Part shown: one piece after another, positions 43,854-51,165 of the stretch
Position numbering within the stretch: the first letter of the stretch is position 1
Layout of the letters: the number at the start of each line of letters is the position of its first letter
Assembly: GCA_052387815.1 (NCBI GenBank)
Contig: JBQTIU010000049.1
Coordinates: forward strand, 1-64,000
Source: JBQTIU01 sp052387815
GTDB taxonomy: Bacteria; Pseudomonadota; Alphaproteobacteria; CACIAM-22H2
Direction of reading: 5' to 3'
Length of the DNA stretch: 64,000 bases
Translations under genes and position numbers: made by a program
The notes under the pieces: generated by a model
The model's input: the letters and a program-made list of their open reading frames with translations, nothing else
Database searches by the model: none
What the model was told of the DNA's origin: nothing

Positions 43854-45059
43854 TCATACACGGCCGCTTTTCGACCTTTCGGCTTCCAATGAGAAATAAA
43901 GCCGATGAAGCGAGTTATGGAACCGATACGCGCCCCGACCGCTCTCGGGATCGGCATTGATGACGCCGAGGGTCCTCATCTTTTGCAAGATATTGTCAAG
44001 GACCTTCGCCTCGCCAGCGTCCAGTTTCTCCAACAACGTCGAACGTGTAAAATCGATAGTCCGTGCGCCGGCAACTTTGCGAAGTATCGCCCGGTACTTT
44101 GGACTGCGTATGGCCTGCAAAACCTGGGGCTCAAGATACTTTCTGCCGACGATTTCGGCCGCCGCAATGACACCGGCGACTGCATCATTAAGATCGATGC
44201 GGTCATCGGTGTTTGCCTTGAAAACCGCATCGCCGATTTCGTGCGCTAACACGGGGAGACCGCCCGAATGCCACGCCAACCATTTCAATCTGTGGTTATC
44301 GATCTCGATTCCAACCTTTGCAAACGCCGTTTTTAAGAAATCGCGGGTTTCCGACTCGGTCCAAACGCGAATGTCGATGACATCGAAAACCCGAGCGAGC
44401 GATGGTTGCGGCTTGATCAGCGATTGCCGCCGCTCCTCCAACCCCACAAGCACCAAACAAAGCGGCAACGGCTGAATGGCGGTTGCGATCTCATCGACCA
44501 AGCTTTTCAGCCAGTTCGCAAATGCAGGCGAATCCGCCAGCCCGTTGATGTCGTCTATGACGATGACCAGGGTCTTCTTGTCGTCGCGGAGCCGGTCCAT
44601 GAGATTGCGGAGCGCCGGGGCGAAATCGTGGGCCAGGCGCCGCAACTCGCCATTGGAGGGCTGGAACTCGACTGTGACCCCGAATAGCCCTACGTTGCGG
44701 ATGTGATCGCCGAACAAATTCCGGATCTTGCTGTACCATTCCCTGTTCAGGTTGTCGTTCGCCAGTCTATCGAAGATTCGGCGGACCATCTCCTCGACCG
44801 AGCTCACGCCGCCCAAAAACGTGTGAATGCTCAGCGCCCCGAAGTCGCGCTCGGCAATGACCCGGGCGAAAGAGGTGAGGGAACTCTTGCCGATGCCCCT
44901 TTCTCCGGCGACGAAAGCCACCTGGAGTCGGCGGGGCGCCGCTTGCGCGACCTTGTCCGTGAGCCTTTTGATTTCCTTGTGGCGGCCAACGAAGAACTCG
45001 ACCGGAACCGGCAGTCCGGGCGTGAACGGGCTGTACTCCCTCGGCAGATGCGCGGCCAT
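43854..45059 (-). CDS. AAA/STAND-like ATPase, Orc1/Cdc6-like
   Basis: 401 residues. FFVGRHKEIKRLTDKVAQ is a family start, VAFVAGERGIGKSSLTSFA is the Walker A, KKTLVIVIDDINGLA the Walker B, and LVLVGLEERRQSLI a sensor-1-like segment. A helical lid and a probable winged helix follow (VLDNILQKMRTLGVINADPESGRGAYRFHNSLHRLYF). The fold resembles archaeal-type and STAND ATPases often found in mobile or defence contexts. The gene is clearly less GC-rich than kdsA and eno on either side, indicating transfer. Partner and function are unknown. It lies 19 bases after kdsA on the same strand. Confidence 0.8.
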   Translation of the reverse strand: MAAHLPREYSPFTPGLPVPVEFFVGRHKEIKRLTDKVAQAAPRRLQVAFVAGERGIGKSSLTSFARVIAERDFGALSIHTFLGGVSSVEEMVRRIFDRLANDNLNREWYSKIRNLFGDHIRNVGLFGVTVEFQPSNGELRRLAHDFAPALRNLMDRLRDDKKTLVIVIDDINGLADSPAFANWLKSLVDEIATAIQPLPLCLVLVGLEERRQSLIKPQPSLARVFDVIDIRVWTESETRDFLKTAFAKVGIEIDNHRLKWLAWHSGGLPVLAHEIGDAVFKANTDDRIDLNDAVAGVIAAAEIVGRKYLEPQVLQAIRSPKYRAILRKVAGARTIDFTRSTLLEKLDAGEAKVLDNILQKMRTLGVINADPESGRGAYRFHNSLHRLYFSLEAERSKSGRV

Positions 45060-45078
45060 CGCGTGAGCCTAGCCCGTT

Positions 45079-45924
45079 TCAACCTTCGGCCGCCAGTTGC
45101 GATTTCGCCAGCCGGTCGAATGCCTGGAGCCGCGCGAGCAGGGCCGGCATGTCCTTGAGCGCGACCATGTTCGGCCCATCGGAGGGCGCGCGGTCGGGGT
45201 CCTGGTGGGTCTCCATGAACACCGCCGCGACGCCGACCGCGACCGCGGCGCGGGCGAGGACCGGCACGAACTCTCGCTCGCCGCCGCTCCTCGTCCCCTG
45301 GCCGCCCGGCTGCTGGACCGAGTGCGTGGCGTCGAACACCACCGGATAGCCGGTCGCGGCGAGAATCGGCAGCGCGCGCATGTCGGAGACCAGCGTGTTG
45401 TAGCCGAACGACACGCCGCGCTCGCATACGAGCACATTCTGGTTGCCGGCGCCGGCGATCTTGGCGATCACGTTGCGCATGTCCCATGGGGCGAGGAACT
45501 GGCCCTTCTTGACATTGATCGCCCGGCCGGTCTTGGCCGCCGCCACCAGGAGGTCGGTCTGCCGGCACAGGAAGGCCGGTATCTGCAGGACATCGACCGC
45601 TTCGGCCACAGGCGCGCATTGGCCGGGCTCGTGGACATCGGTCAAGACCGGGCAGCCCCACCTCTCGCGCACCTCGGCGAGGATGGGGAGGCTGTGCTCT
45701 AGGCCGACGCCGCGCGGGGCGTCGGCCGCGGTCCGGTTCGCCTTGTCGAACGAGGTCTTGTAGACGAGGCCCAGGCCCAGCCGCGCCGTCATCTCGACCA
45801 AGGCATGGCTGGTCTCGAGCGCGTGCGCCCGGCTCTCCAGCGCGCACGGGCCGGCGATCAGCGCCATCGCCCGGTCGTTGCCGAGCGTCAGGTTGCCGAC
45901 ATGGACGTGGCGGGGCGCGGTCAT
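45079..45924 (-). CDS. kdsA: 3-deoxy-D-manno-octulosonate 8-phosphate synthase
   Basis: 281 residues: LIAGPCALESRAHALETSHAL, VYKTSFDKANRT, PVLTDVHEPGQCAPVAEAVDVLQIPAFLCRQTDLL, AINVKKGQFLAPWDMRNVIAKI, VCERGVSFGYNTLVSDMRALPIL, DATHSVQQPGG. It condenses arabinose-5-phosphate and PEP on the way to KDO of lipopolysaccharide. Its ATG overlaps the ParA-like gene stop by four bases. Confidence 0.97.
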   Translation of the reverse strand: MTAPRHVHVGNLTLGNDRAMALIAGPCALESRAHALETSHALVEMTARLGLGLVYKTSFDKANRTAADAPRGVGLEHSLPILAEVRERWGCPVLTDVHEPGQCAPVAEAVDVLQIPAFLCRQTDLLVAAAKTGRAINVKKGQFLAPWDMRNVIAKIAGAGNQNVLVCERGVSFGYNTLVSDMRALPILAATGYPVVFDATHSVQQPGGQGTRSGGEREFVPVLARAAVAVGVAAVFMETHQDPDRAPSDGPNMVALKDMPALLARLQAFDRLAKSQLAAEG

Positions 45925-46913
45925 GCAACAGCGGCGCCGAGGCGCTCCACGATCCGGTCCGCGAGCGCCTTGAAGTCGCGCGCGGTATCGCGGGCCGCCT
46001 TGGCGTGCGAGCCAATCGCGCCATCGGCTGCGGTGAGATGAAACATGGGCTTTCGAGCCTCTTGCGCGAGCGGCAGCAAGCTTGCGTAATGCTTCAAGAG
46101 CGCCAGGCAGTAGGGATCGGTTTCGGCGGCCTCCGGCGCCAGCTCGGGTGACTCCAGAACGGACGAGCGATACTGCTTAGGTATCGCGTTGATCCAACGA
46201 TCGTAGGCTCGCACCGGCCGATCGAGTCGCACGGCGTGCCGCATGACGATATAGCCGATCGGCTCCATTCGGCCAGCCGGAAGCTCCAGCGATGGACCGG
46301 AGGCCCTGCGGGTTATCCGATCCTGCCACTGCTGGCGCCAAGTGCGAATGGTCGGGCCGAGGTTCCTTAGGCCCTGTAGCGAGTACAGGTCGGGCGCCAG
46401 GGGAAAAGCAATGGCATCCGCCGCGATCAGGGCCGCGCGGTTGATCGCGCCAAGGTTGGGGCCCATGTCGATCAAGACGAACTCGGCACGGCTTTCGTGC
46501 GCGGCCGCGGCAATAACGCGCCACAACGCGGATATGACTCGAAAGGCTCTCGCATCGCCATCGGCGCATCGCGGCCATCCGTCGCTCAACTGGTCCTCAA
46601 ACCTGGACAATGCCAGATTGCCCACGATCAAGCCCAAGTTGTCGCTAATGGCCTCGACGCGGGCGGCGAGGATATCGCCTGTACCTTCCATAAGCGGTCT
46701 CACGCACCCGAAAATCGTGCCGTCCTCAGCTTCCTCGCCCCACAGCTCCTCCAGCCTGTCCTCGTCAAGGAAAGACGCGGTCACGTTGGCCTGGGGATCA
46801 AGGTCCGCAACCACGATGCGGCGCCCCGATTCAGCCAGCCTCCACGCAAGATGAAAGACCAGCGTCGTCTTTCCGACGCCGCCTTTGTTGTTGAAGAAGG
46901 CAATGGTTCTCAC
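45921..46913 (-). CDS. ParA-like (deviant Walker) ATPase
   Basis: 330 residues. TIAFFNNKGGVGKTTLVFHLAWRLAESG is the deviant Walker A with the signature lysine (KGGVGKT), VADLDPQANVT the switch region, and EFVLIDMGPNLGAINRAALIAADAIAFPLAPDLYSLQGLRNLG the Walker B and following segment. No ParB gene is adjacent, so this is not an ordinary chromosomal partition locus. The initiator GTG at 46913 overlaps the stop of the AlbA_2 gene (GTGA), and its own stop overlaps kdsA (ATGA). The pairing with an AlbA_2 gene suggests a joint accessory function, unknown in detail. Confidence 0.85.
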   Translation of the reverse strand: MRTIAFFNNKGGVGKTTLVFHLAWRLAESGRRIVVADLDPQANVTASFLDEDRLEELWGEEAEDGTIFGCVRPLMEGTGDILAARVEAISDNLGLIVGNLALSRFEDQLSDGWPRCADGDARAFRVISALWRVIAAAAHESRAEFVLIDMGPNLGAINRAALIAADAIAFPLAPDLYSLQGLRNLGPTIRTWRQQWQDRITRRASGPSLELPAGRMEPIGYIVMRHAVRLDRPVRAYDRWINAIPKQYRSSVLESPELAPEAAETDPYCLALLKHYASLLPLAQEARKPMFHLTAADGAIGSHAKAARDTARDFKALADRIVERLGAAVA

Positions 46914-48106
46914 GGTCGCCTACTCACAACGACCAGCACGTGCGCCGCCTCGACCTTGAATTCGGCGGGTGGATTGCCGTTTTTTTGGAGTTCGCGTTGC
47001 GCCAGCGCGATGCCGATTCCAAACCGCTGCACAAAGCCAAGCACCTTCATCGCCTCCGCGAGGGTTGGATTGCGATAATCGGTGACGCCCGGCTGCCCGA
47101 AGTTCTCCAGCGTCACTTGTCCGAACGGTCCCCCCGGATTCTGGATCTCGATGCGATCATCGAACCAGTTGATGCGCACTGGCGCGTTCGTCCCTTCATA
47201 GGTGCGATGGAGGATCGCATTGCGCACGAGCTGTTGCAAGGCAACGATGGGATAATCCGCGTAGCGGACTTCAACAGGCCCGGAGGTTACGTGCACGGTG
47301 ACAGAAGTGTGTGCCGTCAGCACCTCTTCTGTCGCGCCGAGCAGTTCGGGCAAAGGCCCGTCGATCTCTCGCTGGGCCTTTATCTCCGAGGATAGCTCTT
47401 GGCCGGCAAACCGAATGAATTGGACATAGGCGCCGGGGATGAACGCGCGCAGGTTGCGACCGATGGTGAGCAGTCCGACGACGGTAGGCGTGCCATCGGG
47501 CGTTGAAAACCGGAGTGACGTCAACTGTTGGACAGGACTCCGCTCGTTCTCGCGAAGAACGTCGTCGGCTACCGCGGCCGAGAGATACGTAGTTTGAAAA
47601 AGGTCGAAATCGAGGTCGTGGATCCCGGCGCCGCGCACGGGTTGTACGTCGAACGGCAAGTTCGCGGCGCGTCTTTTTTCGACGAGACGACGTTCCTCCT
47701 CCGGCGTTGCGATCGCCCGCTGGGGTCCCACGCGAATCCAAGTGCGCCCGCGATGCCGAACGGGAGGATTATCCGCGGGTGCAACGACCACGACGGCGAG
47801 TTCGCATCCGCCAACCGTCCGTTTTTCGACCGTCATTGTCGGGAACGGGTAGATGTTGCCATTCGTCCGGAGATCGGCCAATTCCAGAAGGAGCTGGTCC
47901 GTGATCGTCAAATTCGCGCAAGATCCGTCGTCCATTGCTCCGACGAAGACGACGGCCTGCGTCCCGCGGTCGGCCAGGTCGTTGGCGAAAGCGCAGATCG
48001 CCTCGGCGATTCTGTCCTTGCTCGCAAGCGAAGCCTTGCGTTCGACGACCTCCGACTCGCCTTGAGCCAAGAGGGCCTCCAGATCGGCTTGCGATAGCAC
48101 GTTCAT
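46910..48106 (-). CDS. AlbA_2 (Schlafen-like) and HATPase-type ATP-binding protein, COG2865-like
   Basis: 398 residues. Residues ~10-125 form the AlbA_2 domain: ESEVVERKASLASKDRIAEAICAFANDLADRG, VVFVGAMDDGSC and VRHRGRTWIRVGPQRAIATPEEERRL. Residues ~290-380 match the HATPase_c_4 region: LQQLVRNAILHRTYEGTNAPVRINWFDDRIEIQNPGG and RNPTLAEAMKVLGFVQRFGIGIALAQREL. Such proteins are annotated as putative transcriptional regulators or helicase-like, and some are defence-linked; the role is not established. The start ATG overlaps the pyrG stop by four bases. The gene is somewhat less GC-rich than pyrG. Confidence 0.82.
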   Translation of the reverse strand: MNVLSQADLEALLAQGESEVVERKASLASKDRIAEAICAFANDLADRGTQAVVFVGAMDDGSCANLTITDQLLLELADLRTNGNIYPFPTMTVEKRTVGGCELAVVVVAPADNPPVRHRGRTWIRVGPQRAIATPEEERRLVEKRRAANLPFDVQPVRGAGIHDLDFDLFQTTYLSAAVADDVLRENERSPVQQLTSLRFSTPDGTPTVVGLLTIGRNLRAFIPGAYVQFIRFAGQELSSEIKAQREIDGPLPELLGATEEVLTAHTSVTVHVTSGPVEVRYADYPIVALQQLVRNAILHRTYEGTNAPVRINWFDDRIEIQNPGGPFGQVTLENFGQPGVTDYRNPTLAEAMKVLGFVQRFGIGIALAQRELQKNGNPPAEFKVEAAHVLVVVSRRP

Positions 48107-49734
48107 ACCAGCCGGCTCTGTTCGACCGCCGCCTTGATGAACGAGGTGAAGAGCGGGTGCGGATCGAACGGCTTGGAGCGCAATTCGGGGTGGAATTGCA
48201 CGCCCACGAACCACGGATGGCTCGGGATCTCGACCATCTCGGGGAGCTGGCCGTCCGGCGACATGCCGGAGAACACCAGGCCCGCCCCCTCCAGCCGCTC
48301 CTTGTAGTTGATGTTGACCTCGTAGCGGTGGCGGTGCCGCTCGCGGATGCGGGTCGCCCGGTAGATGTCGTGGGCGCGGGTGCCGGGTTCGATCACGCAC
48401 TCATAGGCCCCGAGCCGCATGGTGCCGCCGAGATTGTCGCCCACTGCCCGCCGCTCGAGAGAGTTGCCGCGCATCCATTCGGTGAGCAGGCCGACCACCG
48501 GCTCGGGCGTGGGGCCGAACTCGGTCGTACTCGCCCACTCGAGCCCGGCGAGGCCGCGCGCCGCTTCGATCACCGCCATCTGCATCCCGAAACAGATGCC
48601 GAAATACGGCACCTTGCGCTCGCGCGCATAGCGCACGGCGCAGATCTTACCTGCGGCCCCGCGCTCGCCGAAACCGCCGGGAACCAGGATCCCGTGCGCG
48701 CCGCCGAGCTGCTGCAACTCGCCGCCGCCGTCCTCGAACCCCTCCGCCTCGAGCCAATTGAGCTTGACGCGGACATTGTTGGCGATGCCACCATGGGTCA
48801 GAGCCTCGGTGAGCGACTTGTAGGCATCGAGCAGGTTGGTGTACTTGCCGACCACGGCGATCTGCACCTCGCCCTCGGGGGCGCGAATGCGGCGGACGAT
48901 CTCGGCCCATCGCGACAAGTCGGGGGCGGTCCGGCCTTCGAGCCCGAAATGGCGCAGGACCTGCGTATCGAAGCCCTGGTCGTGGTATTGCAGGGGTACC
49001 TCGTAGATCGACGCCGCGTCGAGGGCCGGGATGACGGTTTCCTCGCGCAGGTTGCAGAACAGGGCGATCTTGCGCCGCGCGCTGGCCGGGATCTCGCGCT
49101 CGCACCGGCACAGCAGGACATCGGGCTGAATGCCCACACCGAGCAATTCCTTGACCGAATGCTGGGTGGGCTTGGTCTTGAGCTCGCCCGCCGACGGGAT
49201 GAAGGGCACGAGCGTCAGGTGAACGTACAGCGCGCCCTCGCGCCCCAGCTCGTTGCCCATCTGGCGGATCGCCTCGAGGAACGGCAGGCTCTCGATGTCG
49301 CCGACCGTGCCCCCGACCTCGCACAACACAAAATCAGCCTCCTCGCAATCGGCGCGCACGAACTCCTTGATCGCGTCGGTGACGTGCGGGATCACCTGCA
49401 CCGTGGCCCCGAGATAGTCGCCACGCCGCTCGCGCTGGATGACGCTCGCGTAGATGCGCCCGGCGGTCACGTTGTCGGTCTGGCGCGAGGCCACGCCCGT
49501 GAACCGCTCGTAATGCCCGAGGTCGAGGTCGGTTTCCGCCCCGTCGTCGGTGACGTAGACCTCGCCGTGCTGATAGGGGCTCATGGTCCCCGGATCGACG
49601 TTGAGATAAGGGTCGAGCTTGCGCAGGCGGCACTTGAACCCGCGCGCCTGGAGGAGCGCGCCCAGCGCCGCCGAAGCGAGGCCTTTGCCGAGGGAGGAAA
49701 CCACGCCGCCGGTAATGAAGATGAACCGCGTCAT
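48103..49734 (-). CDS. pyrG: CTP synthase
   Basis: 543 residues. The amidoligase domain has FIFITGGVVSSLGKGLASAALG, KLDPYLNVDPGTMSPYQHGEVYVTDDGAETDLDLGHYERF and VCEVGGTVGDIESLPFLEAIRQ. The glutaminase domain has ILVPGGFGERG, PYFGICFGMQMAVIEAAR (nucleophile Cys) and VGVQFHPELRSKPFDPHPLF (His-Glu). It makes CTP from UTP with glutamine. Upstream, secG ends 112 bases away, and a G-tract lies in the leader on the coding strand. Confidence 0.98.
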   Translation of the reverse strand: MTRFIFITGGVVSSLGKGLASAALGALLQARGFKCRLRKLDPYLNVDPGTMSPYQHGEVYVTDDGAETDLDLGHYERFTGVASRQTDNVTAGRIYASVIQRERRGDYLGATVQVIPHVTDAIKEFVRADCEEADFVLCEVGGTVGDIESLPFLEAIRQMGNELGREGALYVHLTLVPFIPSAGELKTKPTQHSVKELLGVGIQPDVLLCRCEREIPASARRKIALFCNLREETVIPALDAASIYEVPLQYHDQGFDTQVLRHFGLEGRTAPDLSRWAEIVRRIRAPEGEVQIAVVGKYTNLLDAYKSLTEALTHGGIANNVRVKLNWLEAEGFEDGGGELQQLGGAHGILVPGGFGERGAAGKICAVRYARERKVPYFGICFGMQMAVIEAARGLAGLEWASTTEFGPTPEPVVGLLTEWMRGNSLERRAVGDNLGGTMRLGAYECVIEPGTRAHDIYRATRIRERHRHRYEVNINYKERLEGAGLVFSGMSPDGQLPEMVEIPSHPWFVGVQFHPELRSKPFDPHPLFTSFIKAAVEQSRLV

Positions 49735-49759
49735 GGACCCCGACCCTACAACAAGCGGG

Positions 49760-49769
49760 CCCCCCCCCC
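49760..49769 (-). repeat. Ten-G homopolymer in the pyrG leader (C10 on the plus strand)
   Basis: On the coding strand ten G residues are followed by CCCGC, 26-35 bases before the pyrG start codon. The tract is the longest homopolymer I saw in the window. It may be a slippage site, or a length error in assembly. Confidence 0.6.
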
Positions 49770-49846
49770 AAGCCCAATGGGCGGGAAGCCAGAAAAATTT
49801 CGATTGACGGGGACTACCCGGGGGGCACCCCGCCCGAGTCGGGTGT

Positions 49847-50176
49847 TCAGCGCGTCGGGGCCGCCGGCGGGGCCGGGGCCGCCGGCGAGGCCGGGGCCGC
49901 CGGCGAGGCCGGGGCGGGCGGTGGCTCGACGATCGACCGCAGCTCGCTGGGGCGCGAGGCCAGAATCGCGAGCAGCAGGCTGGTCATCATGAAGCAGCCG
50001 GCGAGGACCGCGGTCACGCGGGTCAAGAGATTGGCCGTTCCCCGCGCCGTCATGAAGCCGCCGATTCCGCCCGTCGATCCGATACCCAGGCCCCCGCCCT
50101 CGCTGCGCTGCAGGAGGACGACGACGATGAGCGCCAAGGCGATCATGAGATGGATGACGATGAGGACGGTGGTCAT
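49847..50176 (-). CDS. secG: Preprotein translocase subunit SecG
   Basis: 109 residues: TTVLIVIHLMIALALIVVVLLQRSEGGGLGIGSTGGIGGFMTARGTANLLTRVTAVLAGCFMMTSLLLAIL. Two membrane segments bracket the conserved QRSEGGGLG and TGGIGGFMTARG loops. It assists SecYE in export. The C-terminus is an extended Ala/Pro-rich tail made of repeated APASPA-like units. It lies between tpiA and pyrG, as in relatives. Confidence 0.94.
   Translation of the reverse strand: MTTVLIVIHLMIALALIVVVLLQRSEGGGLGIGSTGGIGGFMTARGTANLLTRVTAVLAGCFMMTSLLLAILASRPSELRSIVEPPPAPASPAAPASPAAPAPPAAPTR
49857..49910. repeat. Three tandem 18-bp repeats in the end of secG
   Basis: The unit GGGGCCGCCGGCGAGGCC occurs at 49875-49892 and 49893-49910, and with one change at 49857-49874. 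It encodes six-residue Ala/Pro/Ser units in the SecG tail, so length can vary in frame. Confidence 0.85.
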
Positions 50177-50251
50177 GGGGAGCTTGGCCGGCGATGGGTT
50201 CGCAGCGGACGACGTTCGGGGGTCGAAGGGCGCTGGCTTGCGGGGGCCGTT

Positions 50252-51028
50252 TTAGTCGCTTCCCGGCCGTAAATCCAGGCCCGCCTCGACGATGGCGATA
50301 AAGTCGCCGGCCTGGAGGCTCGCCCCGCCGGCCAGCGCCCCATCGACGCCGGGAACCGCCAGCAATTCCCGGGCGTTGTCCGGCTTGACCGAGCCGCCAT
50401 AGAGGATGCGCATCGCCCCGGCATCGGCACCCCGGCCGGCGAGCAGGCGGCGGATGAGCGCATGCGCCTCGGCGACCTCGGCCGCGCTTGCGTTGCGGCC
50501 GGTGCCGATCGCCCATACGGGCTCGTAGGCGATCACCGTGTTGGCGGCCGTCACGCCGGCCGGCAGCGAGCCCGCGAGCTGGGCGGCGATGACCTCGCCG
50601 GTCCGGCCGGCCACGCGCTCAGGCCCGGTCTCGCCGATGCAGATGAGCGCCGAGAGGCCCGCTTGGTGCGCCGCCGCGGCCTTGGCGCGGACCCGTTCGC
50701 TGGTCTCGAAATGGTCGCCTCGCCGCTCGGAATGGCCGACGATCGCGTAGCGGCAGCCGAGATCGGCCAGCATCGGCGCCGAGATGTCGCCGGTGCGCGC
50801 GCCGGCCGGCTCGGCGTGGCAGTCCTGGCCGCCGAGCACGACCGGGCTGCCGGCGATCGCCTCGGCGACCACGGCGATCAGGGTCGCCGGCGGGCACACC
50901 AGGATCTCGGGGCTGCCGGAAGGCATCGCCTTGGCGCGGCGCGCGATCTCAGCCGCCAGCGCCACGCCGGCGGCGCTGAGCCCGTTCATCTTCCAGTTGC
51001 CCGCGACGAGGACACGCCTCTCTGCCAT
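50252..51028 (-). CDS. tpiA: Triosephosphate isomerase
   Basis: 258 residues: RRVLVAGNWKMNGLSAAG (catalytic Lys), GGQDCHAEPAGARTGDISAPMLADLGCRYAIVGHSERR (His), VIAYEPVWAIGTGRNASAAEV (Glu) and ILYGGSVKPDNARELLAVPGVDGALAGGASL (phosphate grip). It interconverts dihydroxyacetone phosphate and glyceraldehyde-3-phosphate. The ATG at 51028 begins the family sequence; the longer in-frame reading to 51127 is not supported. It is divergent from the ppiD-like gene. Confidence 0.97.
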   Translation of the reverse strand: MAERRVLVAGNWKMNGLSAAGVALAAEIARRAKAMPSGSPEILVCPPATLIAVVAEAIAGSPVVLGGQDCHAEPAGARTGDISAPMLADLGCRYAIVGHSERRGDHFETSERVRAKAAAAHQAGLSALICIGETGPERVAGRTGEVIAAQLAGSLPAGVTAANTVIAYEPVWAIGTGRNASAAEVAEAHALIRRLLAGRGADAGAMRILYGGSVKPDNARELLAVPGVDGALAGGASLQAGDFIAIVEAGLDLRPGSD

Positions 51029-51165
51029 GCGGTCGCCAACCGTCCCGCGAGTGACGGGTTCATCTAGCATGGGACGCGGCCGTTTTGAAAGGTTGCGGGG
51101 GCCCCCTCGCCCCCCTATGATGCGCACCCCAATCGCTAGGGCGTGTCATCGGATGAGTCCATAGA

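Noticed and set aside
49857..49910. Short CRISPR-like array
   Set aside because: The units are directly adjacent with no spacers and lie inside the secG coding tail.
47935..49992. 685-codon plus-strand frame opposite pyrG
   Set aside because: Antisense of CTP synthase, whose motifs are complete on the minus strand.
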